The position numbers were made by a program, and so were the translations under genes. Below, piece by piece: positions 10,201-19,531 of a DNA stretch of 64,000 nt (position 1 is the first letter of the stretch; the number at the start of each line of letters is the position of its first letter). The stretch comes from Dactylorhiza incarnata (lineage: Eukaryota; Streptophyta; Magnoliopsida; Asparagales; Orchidaceae). The stretch is taken from NCBI GenBank assembly GCA_033032865.1, contig JAWHQI010000277.1, positions 2,574,501 through 2,638,500 on the forward strand. Reading direction: 5' to 3'. The notes beneath the pieces were generated by a model. The model had not been told where the DNA came from and did no database searches. It worked only from the letters and a program-made list of their open reading frames with translations.

Positions 10201-11332
10201 GACCCTCTCGGGCCTCCTGGCCCGATGCATCTCGGAGGAAGAGGTCCCAAGGATCTTGGAAGAAGTTCACTCCGGCGAGTGTGACAGCCACTCGGGGAGC
10301 AGGATGCTGGAAGCAAGGATAATAAGGCAGGGGTACTTCTGGCCAACCCTAAATAAAGACGCGACAACCTTTGCCAAGAGATGCCAGAAGTGCCAAATGT
10401 TCACCCCGCTTCAGCTCATGCCAGCTCAGAGGCTAAAGAGTATCACGGCGCCCTGGCCATTCGCCATATGGGGAATGGATCTGGTAGGACCCTTCCCCCA
10501 GGCTAGTGGACAGAGGAGATTTCTCCTAGTCATGATTGACTACTTCACAAAGTGGTTGGAGGTCAAGGCGTTGGCTAAGGTCACCTCCCAGGTAATCTGC
10601 AACTTCGTATGGGGGGAGATTATTTGTCGACACGGACTTCCGCATGCCATAGTCACGGATAATGGACCGCAGTTCGCAAGCGAGGAATTCATCGGCTTCT
10701 GTGGCCAGTTGGGGATAGACCTTAGGTTTGCGTCCGTTCACCATCCCAGGAGCAACGGGCAGGTGGAAGCGGCGAACAAGGTCATCGTGAACTTGCTCAA
10801 GAAGAAGGTGGAAAATCTCAAGGGCAATTGGGTAGAGCAGCTCCCCTCGGTCCTTTGGGCTTTAAGAACCACCCCCAACACCGCCACGGGAGAGACCCCT
10901 TTCAAGCTCTCTCACGGCTGCGAGTCTGTCATCCCCATAGAGTTCGAGGTTATGACACCACGGGTAAAGGTCGCTGCAAATGGAGAGGAAGATTGGAGAG
11001 CCGAGAACGAGGAGGAGTTGCGGCTCTCCCTCGACCTCATCGAAGAAGCCCGGGATCGAGCAGCCATCCATCAAGAAGAGGTCAAGCGGCGGATGGCCAA
11101 GTATTTCGACAGGCACGTTAGGATCAAGCAGTTCGAGAAGGGAGACCTGGTACTCAAGAAGGTCGACGCGGCTGGGAGGTCCGCCGCGGTGGGAAAACTT
11201 AACCCCAACTGGGAAGGCCCCTATGTCGTGGAAGAGGCACTAAAGTCCGGGGGGTATTGCCTTCAAAATGTGGAGGGCCAACCCCTCAGCCACACATGGA
11301 GCGGCGACGACCTTAAACGTTTTTATCCTTAG
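7229..11332 (+). CDS. pol: Element B pol: protease, RT, RNase H, archaeal RNase H, integrase
   Basis: This is an uninterrupted frame of 1367 codons. In order it holds: an aspartic protease with DNG at 7442-7450, where DTG/DSG is usual; an acidic linker with three 36-bp repeats (7925-8032); a reverse transcriptase with YVDD at 8789-8800; a first RNase H (about 9190-9560) in which the expected first Asp is not evident (LYLGVGAEAVS); and a second, archaeal-type RNase H with catalytic D at 9638, then E, TDS and PADRLAK. The integrase has HX7H-CX2C and D-D-E at 10478, 10658 and 10766. The tail has WEGPYVV and no chromodomain. It overlaps gag by four bases in another frame, so expression needs frameshifting or a base was gained or lost. 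Encapsidation and integration of the element depend on this product. Confidence 0.95.
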   Translation: MIHGGVGIEASRKRSFQAMFRRDVASTSQTPPPSEKLTFSSEDMPDYEDPFCDALVIQTAIENFTVSRILVDNGSSVNVIFKKAFDAMEVEKKRVQASDGPLFGFSGERKEVEGGVGLQVTLGGVPRNCWFVIVDAPSSYNAIFGRPLISAFRCVPSSYHQCLKLHSGGVQIRVRGDAKVARQCYVTAVNTISWMADAEKMDEEMARPEGPGEEVEKREVGGEGDAREDEFMEVAREEQEVELLEVAREEQEVELLEVAREEQEVGPVKAEGAAEEKAQEERREAKGQWEEPTRLEAAEEVIEMEVTTQAGRVEKVRISGGLGLEDQRRMLECIQKNVDIFAWSAADMPGIEADMACHRLNLDPEARPIRQKRRTIADKLEGPIREEVAKLLEAGFVTEIQYPGWVSNVVMVKKADGRWRMCVDFSLLNKACPKDCYPLPRIDVLVDSTVGFSVMSFLDAFSGYHQIRMHPPDVRDVSFITREGCYCYKMMPFGLKNAVATYQKMMDRVFKKQRGRNLEVYVDDLMIKSKCVSSHIRDLEETFATLRKYKMRLNPLKCVFGASKGKFLGHLLTPWGVEPNPDKVRAIMELGSPRNAKEVQRLTGRLAGLNRFLSRAGERCSPFFKALRGNQKFEWTKECEEAFQALKSQLTKAPLLQSPKEGEDLHLYLGVGAEAVSSVLVREKGKKQLPVYYVSRVLREAELRYPILEKLAFARVIAARKLRPYFQAHSIQVVTDHPLRQIFEGVEHSGRLAKWSIELSEFNITFVPRLSMKAQVVVDFMTDFVDEMKEDGAPRHVPWKLLVDGASGKNSLGGGVVLESPHGVKIEQTLVIHFPITNNQAKYEAVIVGLRLARELGVHDVEVLTDSMIIASQIMGEFETREPMLMRYLAKVKGLVGTFKTFSIRHVPREESTPADRLAKSGPRAGGTLTDLFRPSIEEGELMEVEQRPSWKDPFVTFLATGKFPEEVPDQRRFRYKSAYYVLQEGDLYRKTLSGLLARCISEEEVPRILEEVHSGECDSHSGSRMLEARIIRQGYFWPTLNKDATTFAKRCQKCQMFTPLQLMPAQRLKSITAPWPFAIWGMDLVGPFPQASGQRRFLLVMIDYFTKWLEVKALAKVTSQVICNFVWGEIICRHGLPHAIVTDNGPQFASEEFIGFCGQLGIDLRFASVHHPRSNGQVEAANKVIVNLLKKKVENLKGNWVEQLPSVLWALRTTPNTATGETPFKLSHGCESVIPIEFEVMTPRVKVAANGEEDWRAENEEELRLSLDLIEEARDRAAIHQEEVKRRMAKYFDRHVRIKQFEKGDLVLKKVDAAGRSAAVGKLNPNWEGPYVVEEALKSGGYCLQNVEGQPLSHTWSGDDLKRFYP

Positions 11333-11433
11333 TACCATGTAATAATGATGGTTTTTTTGAATGAAAACATTTTGTTTAAACTATGTGTATGAAAATGATG
11401 CTACCGCTCGCAGGAGAGACCCTGGACGTTCAA
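11333..11433. other. Short spacer between B pol and the 87-bp array
   Basis: About 100 bases, partly AT-rich, with no gene seen. Confidence 0.6.
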
Positions 11434-12737
11434 GAGGTTGGCCCCGAGCAGACCCGCTGTCCAGGCTCTCATCTAGCTGGCGGGTCCGAAGGCTCACTCG
11501 GTGGCAGGTTCTATGTTCCAGAGGTTGGCCCCGAGCAGACCCGCTGTCCAGGCTCTCACCTAGCTGGCAGGTCCGAAGGCTCACTCGGTGGAAGGTTTCA
11601 TGTTCCAGAGGTTGGCCCCGAGCAGACCCGCTGTCCAGGCTCTCATCTAGCTGGCAGGTCCGAAGGCTCACTCGTGGCAGGTTCTACGTTCCAGAGGTTG
11701 GCCCCGAGCAGACCCGCTGTCCAGGCTCTCATCTAGCTGGCAGGTCCGAAGGCTCACTCGGTGGCAGGTTCTATGTTCAAGAGGTTGGCCCCGAGCAGAC
11801 CCGCTGTCCAGGCTCTCATCTAGCTGGCAGGTCCGAAGGCTCACTCGGTGGCAGGTTCTACGTTCCAGAGGTTGGCCCCGAGCAGACCCGCTGTCCAGGC
11901 TCTCATCTAGCTGGCAGGTCCGAAGGCTCAATCGGTGGCAGGTTCTATGTTCAAGAGGTTGGCCCCGAGCAGACCCGCTGTCCAGGCTCTCATCTAGCTG
12001 GCAGGTCCGAAGGCTCACTCGGTGGCAGGTTCTACGTTCCAGAGGTTGGCCCCGAGCAGACCCGCTGTCCAGGCTCTCATCTAGCTGGCAGGTCCGAAGG
12101 CTCACTCGGTGGCAGGTTCTATGTTCAAGAGGTTGGCCCCGAGCAGACCCGCTGTCCAGGCTCTCACCTAGCTGGCAGGTCCGAAGGCTCACTCGGTGGC
12201 AGGTTTCATGTTCCAGAGGTTGGCCCCGAGCAGACCCGCTGTCCAGGCTCTCATCTAGCTGGCAGGTCCGAAGGCTCACTCGGTCGCAGGTTCTACGTTC
12301 CAGAGGTTGGCCCCGAGCAGACCCGCTGTCCAGGCTCTCATCTAGCTGGCAGGTCCGAAGGCTCACTCGGTGGCAGGTTCTATGTTCAAGAGGTTGGACC
12401 CGAGCAGACCCGTTGTCCAGGCTCTCATCTAGTTGGCAGGTCCGAAGGCTCACTCGGTGGCAGGTTCTACGTTCCAGAGGTTGGCCCCGAGCAGACCCAC
12501 TGTCCAGGCTCTCATCTAGCTGGCAGGTCCGAAGGCTCACTCGGTGGCAGGTTCTATGTTCAAGAGGTTGGCCCCGAGCAGACCCGCTGTCCAGGCTCTC
12601 ATCTAGCTGGCAGGTCCGAAGGCTCACTCGGTGGCAGGTTCTATGTTCAAGAGGTTGGCCCCGAGCAGACCCGCTGTCCAGGCTCCCATCTAGCTGGCAG
12701 GTCCGAAGGCTCACCCGGTGGCAGGTTCTAAGTTCTC
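11434..12737 (+). repeat. 87-bp tandem array, 15 copies
   Basis: Units begin with gaggttggccccgagcagac at 11434, 11521, 11608, then 11694 (one base lost) and every 87 bases to 12651. Copies differ at only a few positions. Alternating units end in tgttcca or tgttcaa, which suggests that pairs of units were amplified together. Since 87 is divisible by three, several frames stay open on both strands. I treat this as a minisatellite, not a protein. Confidence 0.97.
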
Positions 12738-12935
12738 AAGAGATGATCTCAGGAGCATTCACATAGACCACGCGCCGGAGAGAGGATCACACCCCACTCT
12801 CTTGACTACCTAAGCGAAACCCCGTGATGCGCAAATGGTAAGGTTCACTTGGTAGCGAGAGGTCGAAGGGGAACGACCGACCTAAGTCGTCTTCGAGCAT
12901 TCGCGGGGTGGCCAAGACAGTCGCATCACGACCTA

Positions 12936-13070
12936 ACGTCCTAATGAGCCTAACGAGGTGTGGCGGCGAATAAGAAGAATCAACGTCCTAGTGAGCCTAA
13001 CGAGGTGTGGCGGCGAATAAGAAGAATCAACGTCCTAATGAGCCTAACGAGGTATAGCGGCGAATGAGAG
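12936..13070 (+). repeat. 47-bp tandem repeat, about 2.9 copies
   Basis: Units starting acgtcctaatgagcctaacg begin at 12936, 12983 and 13030. The third copy has ggtatagc in place of ggtgtggc. Confidence 0.9.
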
Positions 13071-13186
13071 GAAAGCTTAGAATAACACAAATTGTAGTCA
13101 ATATATACATCTTTTAAAGACACTCGCCCGTTCAAGATTACAGTCAAAATGATAAATGCAAAGAAAGAAAATACGAGAGGCCCTTC

Positions 13187-15105
13187 TCAAGGATCAGCAG
13201 ATTTCTCGCTTGAAGATCCGTCGCTCTCGCCAGAGTCTGGGATGAGGGCGTCTTCTCGCGGCTCGACGTGGTCGTCCTCAGGAAAGGGGATTAGAATGTA
13301 AAGCTCGGGGACGACTTGGCGAGCGGAAAGGCGTTCGGCTTCCGCCTTCAGGTATCCCGCTCGCCGCAGCACCTGCAGCGCATGCTTGACGGCATTCTGC
13401 GCGTTCTCTTGCATCAGCTGCTCCAACTCGTGATGGGGATAAAAATGGCCCCCGCTCCCCGGGTCGAGTGCTGACGCACCAGCCTCTCGCAATCGCTGGA
13501 CTTCGGCTTTGGCTAGACGGATTTCATCCTCAAGGCCGGCCACCCGAGCGCGGAGCATCTCGGCAACCGTGGTATCCTGAAATTAATAACAAGGGTAGTA
13601 AGAATAAAGTTGTCAATCGGCAACAAGTCACTCGCGGGAAAGGAGAAAACATACCTCTGCGACAGGGCGGTTGGCGAGAAGAGTCTCCGCAGCTGCCAGC
13701 TTAGTCCTAAGCTCCATCGCCTCAGTAGAAGCAACGGATCGGGACTCCTCAACCGCCGCCAAGTCCCGCGCCAGTTTGATGCTCCGGCGCGAAGACATGT
13801 GCGCGAGCTCGAGCGCCCGCAGCATGGCCCTGGCACTCTCATGAGCGAGAACCTGGGTCGTCTCGGCATCATAGACTTCGGCGTCTTCTCGGCCGTAGAG
13901 GGCATACGCGATGGCGTAAGCCTCACCGCTGGCGAGATCGCTCTCTATCCACGACGGATGGAGGGTGGAGAGCGAGACCCGGTTAGCATTCCTGTCCCAC
14001 TTCACCAGGGGAGCCCCCGAGGGGTCCCGGTACTTCTCGCCGCTTGGGAAGTTGCGATGGTCCCTGGGAAAAGGGGCGGCGGCAACGACAGTCCCGCGCG
14101 AGGGGTGGTCCCTCCTGCCGCACTCGTCCCCAGGGCTTGGATCTGAGCATCCGCCCCGAGGGTCTCGTCCAGAACCCCCTTCCCCTTGGCGGAGGGGGGG
14201 TTTTTGGACTTCTTGGAAGAGGAAGAGGTCAGCACCACTGGCTTGCGCTTCTTTCCGCCAGGCTTGGAGGAAGAAGGTTCCTCCCGACAGGCATCCGCGG
14301 CGGCCTGTGCGAGAGAGAGGGTAGACCCGGAGGGACGCGGCGGATGAAGGGGAAAGTGGCGCACACCTGCATAATATAGCCAATGGTTCTAGCGAATGAT
14401 GTAAAAATCACAAAGCGAAAGCGAATGAAGTCTCGAACACTTACCCTCGCCCTGCGGAATGGGTGGAAGCGAGTTGACGTTTCGCCGGAGATGGACGAGA
14501 TCCATCCCGTGCTCCAGGATGTATTGGTGAAGTTTGGCCTCGTGCCCCCCTAGGGTCGGGGGGGCGGAAGGTTGACTCCTCCTCCTGCACCGACGCGAGA
14601 AGAGTGTTCCCCAGGCTCCCGCTTACAAAAATAAAGCGGCGAACCAGTCATGGTTCTTGTTCGGGAGCCCGTAGTGCTTTAGGGGGCTCAGTCCCGAGAA
14701 GAACGAGATACCATGGGTGCAGCGAAAGGTATAGAGCTTGCGGAAGACGGGCAGAGAGAACTCGATTCCCTCCTCTCGCAGGTAGCTCGCGTACCCAACC
14801 AACATAGCGATGGAGTTGGGGTTGAGCTGGCCAGGCACGACCCCGTAGTACCTGAAGGTCTGGCGGAGTTCCGGCCAGATCGGGAGGCGAAACCCCACCT
14901 CGAAATGCTCTAGCGGGATCGCAAGAGCACAAGGCGAGAGGGAATTCAGGCGCTCATCCGGCCTGGGCTTTCGCGCCTCGAAACCCGGCGGGACATAGTC
15001 GCCGACGGCAGTCAGGTAGGCCTCCTCAGAGAGGTCGCAGGAATAAAAAACGTGGTTGGCGAATGCGCTGGCGCACTTGGCCCGGCCTTCCGCATCGCCA
15101 CCCAT
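13187..15105 (-). CDS. Element B antisense gene 1 (Transposase_28-like), four inferred exons
   Basis: The start is ATG 15105 (MGGDAEGRAK). Exon 1 runs to about 14627 (donor GTAAGC) and carries LEHFEVGFRLPIWPEL and YYGVVPGQLNPNSIAMLVGY. These align with A gene 1 (FDQGLRIPLPWEWLE; YYGFVLAQLPPNSIGLINVF). A short exon near 14575-14446 encodes GMDLVHLRRN, matching RIDLVHYLAI of A. An exon from about 14369 to 13655 encodes a basic stretch and then YALYGRED, matching SALYGRKN of A. The last exon from about 13572 encodes a coiled coil and ends in an acidic serine-rich tail. At least one frame change lies within the third exon (about 14030), so this copy may be damaged. The exon order matches A despite low sequence identity. 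Function is unknown. Confidence 0.7.
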
Positions 15106-15212
15106 TTTTGCGAGTAAAGAAGGAAAGAGGGGCAACAAATAAGGAAGAAGCGCGAGTGCTAGCGCAAGGAAAGAGAGCGGATGGTTAGGTATTTAATACG
15201 GTGGTTGAAAGA

Positions 15213-15226
15213 CCTATTTATAGAGG
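15213..15226 (-). promoter_or_regulatory. TATA box of B antisense gene 1
   Basis: CTCTATAAATAGGTC is read on the minus strand, about 110 bases before the ATG at 15105. Confidence 0.65.
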
Positions 15227-15550
15227 GACTAAACGGCGTTTGGACTTTCGAGACCTCGGGTGTGCGGGTAGCCATCGCGCCCTCCCGACACCTCGAAGCC
15301 CGAGACGGTCCCTCTCGCCCATTAATGGCAAATGCCCTATGTCTATTCATTCCGCGGCTACGCAATGAGGTTGGAAGAGCATCCGGCTATAAGTTATCAC
15401 TCGGCAATACCCAAGCAAAGCTATGAGATACGAAAAACGAATAAAGAAGCATTCGCAAAGCATAGAGAAATTATTACAGAAAAATAACGTTCAACATTCG
15501 CAGCATAAAATAAGAAAAGAAAACAATAAGAGGGGTGGACGTTGGGTAGG

Positions 15551-16859
15551 TCAGGTCTCCTCCCAGATCCACCGACCTCGCTTTCGCGATCCAGCTTCCA
15601 TGGGCATTCGCGGGCGGTAATAAGCGAGTATATTGGTGATCTCATGGGAAGCCAGTTGGAGTTGGTCCCGGGCTCGCGCGGCGTGTGTTCCGGGAGACAA
15701 CTCCCCTCCCTCACCCCTAGCCGCTCCACCTCCTCGAGAAGATGCGAGTGACTTCATCGAAGGTCCTTCAACTCACGCGCGACTCTCAGTCGCACGTCGT
15801 CCACCTGGCTGGCCACGTTTCGCTGGATGTGGATGAGCTTCCCCAGGACCTCCGAGATCCGATCCTTCAGGGTCGCGTGATCCGAGGAATCACCCAGGAA
15901 GTCAGCAAGATCCCCAGGGGAAGGGAGAGGCGAGAGCATTCCCTCTCCCCCCTCGTAGTAGGAGTCGAAGGGGGAGGCTTCTCGATAGCCTGCGGAATCA
16001 CAACTAGGATTAGCGGTGATAAAGTATGCGAGTACAATAGAGGCGGGTGAGTGAACTGACCTGGGGTGGGATCCGGGTGACCCGAAGGACGAGACGAATG
16101 GGGGTGCATCCCAAACAGCCAGGCGGGAGGTAAGACCTTTCCCTTTCCTGGACGGTAAGGCTGTGAAGAAGGAGCCGGAGCATCCGCACGGTCATCAGCA
16201 CGGAGAGGCTGATCCAGCTCTCGCTCAGGGGAGACCCTCCGTTCATTCGCGGTGACAGCGGGGTTCACCTGAGCAGGGGGACTGGGAGGAATGGAGTCCC
16301 GCAGCGGGACGTCAGGGTTGAGGGCTGCGAAAAGGTAATGATTAGTAGCCGACAACATAAAAGGAAAAAGCGAGAAGGTTCGCAACTCACGGGGTTGGGG
16401 TACAGTCTCCCCAGGAGGAGGCGGAGGAGCAAGATCCAGATCGGGAGGAGGTACCTCGTCCGCGGGAGGTGGCACCACCGCACTACTCAAAACGGCCCCA
16501 TGGCCGTCCTCAGGTACCAAAGCCCCCTGCGAACGGTCGGAATAAGCGCAGGGTAAGGGACAGGAACTAAATGGAGACAGGAAGAATCCTCATACCAGCA
16601 CCGCGGGGTCCGGAAGGGCATCCGCCAGCGTGTTCGCCGGTGGAGTATCCGCCGGAGACTCCGAGGCAGTCTCGCCTCTCTGACGATTCAGCCGAATCGT
16701 CTTGGCTCGACGCGAGACATAGGGGGCGCTCGGATCCCGTTTAGACATCAGCCAGGGAGCAAATTTGGATGCCCTGGGGGCCGTTGCAGCTTGAGCCGCA
16801 GCCAGGCGGTCGATCATCTCTCGCGAGAGGGGTTTCGCAGAAGGTTTGTGGAAAGACAT
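15551..16859 (-). CDS. Element B antisense gene 2 (proline-rich, coiled-coil), multi-exon
   Basis: The start is ATG 16859 (MSFHKPSAKPLSREM). Exon 1 ends at 16596 with donor GTATGA. Further exons are inferred from about 16528 (acceptor CGCAG; proline-rich PPPADEVPPPDLDLAPPPPP, donor GTGAGT), from about 16326 (ALNPDVPLRDSIPP, donor GTCAGT near 16060), and from about 15995 to about 15550. The last of these encodes DRISEVLGKLIHIQRNVASQ, a likely coiled coil, and is broken by a stop or frameshift near 15754. The gene occupies the same place as A gene 2, next to the 3' LTR on the opposite strand, but I see no clear residue identity with it. Exon edges are by eye. Confidence 0.55.
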
Positions 16860-16920
16860 TAGGAAGAGGAGAAACTCCGAGCCAAGATGAGAGAGTGGTC
16901 CAGAGAAACCTGACATGAGG

Positions 16921-16932
16921 GTATATATATAA
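16921..16932 (-). promoter_or_regulatory. TATA box of B antisense gene 2
   Basis: TTATATATATAC is read on the minus strand, about 65 bases before ATG 16859. Confidence 0.6.
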
Positions 16933-17026
16933 GGTGGCGGTGAGACCCACGGAATCTTGTGGATCCAGTCAGCAAGCACTCACCGAATACAGGGTTGGAC
17001 TGTTCTTTACGACCGTAGGAACTGCT

Positions 17027-17044
17027 CGTAAAGAGCGGGGATTG
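17027..17044 (+). promoter_or_regulatory. Polypurine tract of element B
   Basis: TAAAGAGCGGGGATTG lies directly before the 3' LTR. The related GCGGGGATTA precedes the LTRs of A (18981-18990, 31181-31190), and AGCGGGGATTG precedes the C LTR on the minus strand. Confidence 0.75.
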
Positions 17045-17735
17045 TGTACAACCCGTATTCGCCGAGTGGGCCCCCCCAGCCAACTAGCGAAACCTGGGTC
17101 GTCCGGATCATTCGCCGGGTCACTCGCCCAGGCCAAGGAAGGTAAAAATGCCCCCGGATTGGTGGGGGTAAGCTGTAGGAGAGAAGGCGCTAGGCGAGTG
17201 GTGCCCTCACGGACCATTCGCCCAAAAGCGTGGGCATTCGCACAGCCAGGCGGATGCCCAGCGAATGGTGCCCTCACGGACCATTCGCCCAAATGGGTGT
17301 AAGGGGAAAATGACCATAATACCCCTGGTGGGCTGCAAATAGCCCTTCGGAACAGCGGAGCTAGGCTATTAGCAGACCAATTTGAGGTGCGGTTAGTAAA
17401 ATTAAAAGGCGGATTCAGGCTATTTACAGACCAGCCTAGGAAAACTATAAATAGACCCTTAAGGGCACCTTGGAGGAGATCCGATTTTAGAGAATCCTTT
17501 CCTCTAGGCTAGTTTTGGTTGGCAGCCAGTGCCCTCCAAGGTGCCCGGTTGAGCTTTGGTTTGGGAGGGGAAGCTCTCTAAGATCTTCCGGGTGTGTGGC
17601 GGGACCTCCTCGCTTCAGCCTTGGGTCTATTCCGTTTCCAGCATCCACCGTCAAGAGAGTCTAGTGAGGGAGAAATAAGCATCGGCTACACCCCCAGTGG
17701 GTCCGAACTCAAGAGACCAGTTGCTGGTTTCAACA
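17045..17735 (+). repeat. 3' LTR of element B
   Basis: This 691-bp repeat pairs with 5089-5785. The TATA box is at 17445-17454. It is followed by the target duplication CTCTC at 17736-17740. Confidence 0.95.
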
Positions 17736-18890
17736 CTCTCCTCAGCAACTCTGACCGCCTCTTTCTTCTTCTCTTCCTCGACGGCCTTAGCCGCCTCTCT
17801 CCTCTTCTCCTCTTCCTCTTTTTCCTTTTTCTCTTTCTTCTCCTTGTCTTTCTTCTTCTCCTCGTCCTCCCTCTTTTTCTTCTCCTTCTTCTCCCTCTTT
17901 TCTTTCTTATCTTTTTCTTCTTTTTCCTTTTCTTTCTCCTCTTTTTCCCTCTGTTCCTCTACCTCTTTTTCTTTCCTCCTCTTCACCATCTCTTCCATTT
18001 CCATCTTTTTCCTTTTTTCCTCCTTTGCCTTGATCGATGCATCGGCGATCTCCTTCTCCTTGTCCGCGATCTCCTCATCAACGGCGGCGTTTCTGAGAGC
18101 TGAAGCCTCTAAGGGATCCAACACCTGCAATGATGAAAAAGATGAATTATTAGAAGAAACCTCATCAAGGTAGGCGATTAATCCAGAATCATCCTCTCTT
18201 GGTAAGGTTGAGACCGCGGGAAGGAAGGGGAGATCGCCCCTAGCATTCACCTTCTGAAACTCAGCGGAGTCTTCCAGGTCAATGGATTCAGAAAATCTGG
18301 TCGCCTCCATGGCGGTCACATCTTTTCCTTCCTCATTTCTTCTGCTCCTCTTATAAGTCAAACTAGATGGACTCGTATTTTTTCTCTTCTTGCCCTTTGC
18401 AGCGATCTCCTGGTCAGCGATCTTCTGCCTCAAGGATTCGGCCTCAGCTCCCTTCTGACGCAACCCAGCCAGAATGACCTCGGTGGAGACGGTCTCAGGA
18501 AGCTTTGAAGATGTTTGACCCAGTGCCTCCAGGGATTTCTGACAATTAAAAGAAATGAAAAGTCAGGCAATTTCCATACAGGATCTGAAGAAGTATTAGA
18601 CGGATCAGAAGCAACAAAGACCGGCACAATCGAGCCCTCAGGAAGCTCAGTTTTCTTTAACGGAGATCGGGCGGTCTCCTTTGAAGTGCTCACTTTTGTT
18701 AAGATCTTCGGTGCCTTTTTTCCTTTCTTTGAGCTGACACTTTCCTTTTTTCGAGGAGAGTTCGCTTTCGATGGGAGAGATTTTAAGAGATCGAGCATAG
18801 TCATCTTTGCAAGGTCGCACCTGCCCAATTATCAAAGACCGCTCAAATAGTGGAGTTCCTCAGTGTCTTGCGAAATGAAGTTTTCAGCCG

Positions 18891-18902
18891 GTATTTATAG
18901 AC
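18891..18902 (-). promoter_or_regulatory. TATA box of A1 antisense gene 2
   Basis: TCTATAAATACC is read on the minus strand, about 90 bases before ATG 18804. The same box is at 31091-31102 in A2. Confidence 0.65.
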
Positions 18903-18990
18903 CAAGCCGCATTAATGATGGTCGCGGTCTCAGCGGTCAAAGCTTACATTTTCGAAGTTCCAGGTGCAACTTAAAAATGTGCGGGGATTA

Positions 18991-19460
18991 TGTTTGCCCA
19001 GAAAGCCCACGACCTCCTCTCATTGTTCATTTTTCCCGGTCTCAGCGGTCTCAAATTAGGTGATCGCCCAGATCGACAGATGCCTCCTCAACCGAGATTT
19101 TCTAAGTACCCAGCGGTCAAGATAGTGCGAGATCGCCGGCTCAAGCGGTCTGGTCGTTTTTCTTATTTTTGTTATTTGTACCCCATTTCCCTGCCCCGGC
19201 TCTCCTGTACCACGGGCAGCCCGTAGTTTTTCAGTTCTACCCGTTTGGGCAGCCCCCTCGTCTATAAATAGAGGGGTAGGGGTACCAGAAAAGCACTTTT
19301 GGCTCTGAGGCTCCAGCTTACAACCTGTGTAAGCGGTCTCATTTCTTCGTGATCGCCATTTCGTGATCGTTTTCCCTTTGTTCCAGCATCTTCTGTCTTA
19401 GTAACCTGCACTTCGCAGTTTTCTCCCATCCCTTTTAGTGTGAATTTTGGAGGTACCATT
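18991..19460 (+). repeat. LTR shared by A1 (3') and A2 (5')
   Basis: It starts TGTTTGCCCAG after a purine tract (GCGGGGATTA) and ends GGTACCA. A sense TATA box, tctataaatag, is at 19261-19271. It matches 31191-31658 with about six substitutions and one 2-bp indel by eye. Antisense gene 2 of A1 abuts it on the left, and A2 gag follows on the right, so one LTR serves both elements. Confidence 0.85.
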
Positions 19461-19463
19461 TTT

Positions 19464-19485
19464 GGCACCAACAGAACGAACACGC
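19464..19485 (+). promoter_or_regulatory. Probable primer binding site of A2
   Basis: After the LTR end (TACCA) comes TTTT and then TGGCACCAACAGAACG. The spacing and TGG start match elements B and C. The tRNA is not identified. The first part of this leader is also present after the right-hand LTR (31659-31675), which complicates placing the LTR end. Confidence 0.5.
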
Positions 19486-19531
19486 GACCTTCAGATTTCG
19501 AAGTGTCAGGTGAAATCCATAGACTTCCAAG

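Larger units (their letters stand above)
5089..17735 (+). mobile_element. Full-length Tat-lineage Ty3/gypsy retrotransposon B
   Basis: The element starts with TGTACA and ends with CAACA. It is flanked by a perfect 5-bp duplication, CTCTC, at 5084-5088 and 17736-17740. Removing it restores the uninterrupted sequence found in A2 at about 29931-29950. It is 12,647 bp long. The order is LTR, primer site, gag, protease, RT, RNase H, archaeal-type RNase H, integrase, 87-bp tandem array, two antisense genes, purine tract, LTR. It shares its LTR ends and primer site with element C. Confidence 0.95.
3920..18804 (-). pseudogene. A1 antisense gene 2 (lysine/glutamate-rich coiled-coil protein), split by element B
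   Basis: The coding parts on the minus strand are 18804-17736, 5088-4530 and 4452-3920. The start is ATG 18804, encoding MTMLDLLKSLPSK. The middle is an extreme K/E-rich region, almost entirely lysine, glutamate and arginine, predicted to be a long charged helix or coiled coil. An intron is inferred with GT at 4529 and AG just before 4452. The last exon encodes a second coiled coil and ends in GRNRPPRR. Element B is inserted at 5088/17736, and one base is missing near 18553 relative to A2. Where A2 has frameshifts (about 30553, 30915 and 29457), A1 is in frame, so the ancestral gene was continuous. I know no function for it. Confidence 0.65.
1..19460 (+). mobile_element. Tat-lineage Ty3/gypsy retrotransposon A1 (5' part outside window)
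   Basis: This copy is present from the last integrase codons of pol to its 3' LTR (18991-19460). Element B interrupts it at 5089-17735. Positions 1-5088 match 24845-29935 of A2 with only a few differences per kilobase by eye, and 17736-18990 match 29936-31190. Its 3' LTR is also the 5' LTR of A2. The Tat assignment rests on the dual RNase H seen in A2 and on the antisense genes downstream of pol. Confidence 0.9.

Noticed and set aside
11361..12731. A 456-codon ORF (and a 348-codon ORF on the other strand) across the 87-bp array
   Set aside because: The unit is 29 codons long, so any frame without a stop in one unit stays open throughout. The open frame changes at a one-base loss in the fourth unit, and the protein has no family features.
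11434..12737. CRISPR-like array
   Set aside because: Units are contiguous with no variable spacers, the context is a plant retrotransposon, and no cas genes exist.
19461..19475. A-family LTR ending at CAACA rather than TACCA
   Set aside because: It would satisfy the CA rule and explain the match at the right end, but then no TGG primer site follows. B and C both have TTTT and then TGG right after the LTR. I keep it as an open alternative.
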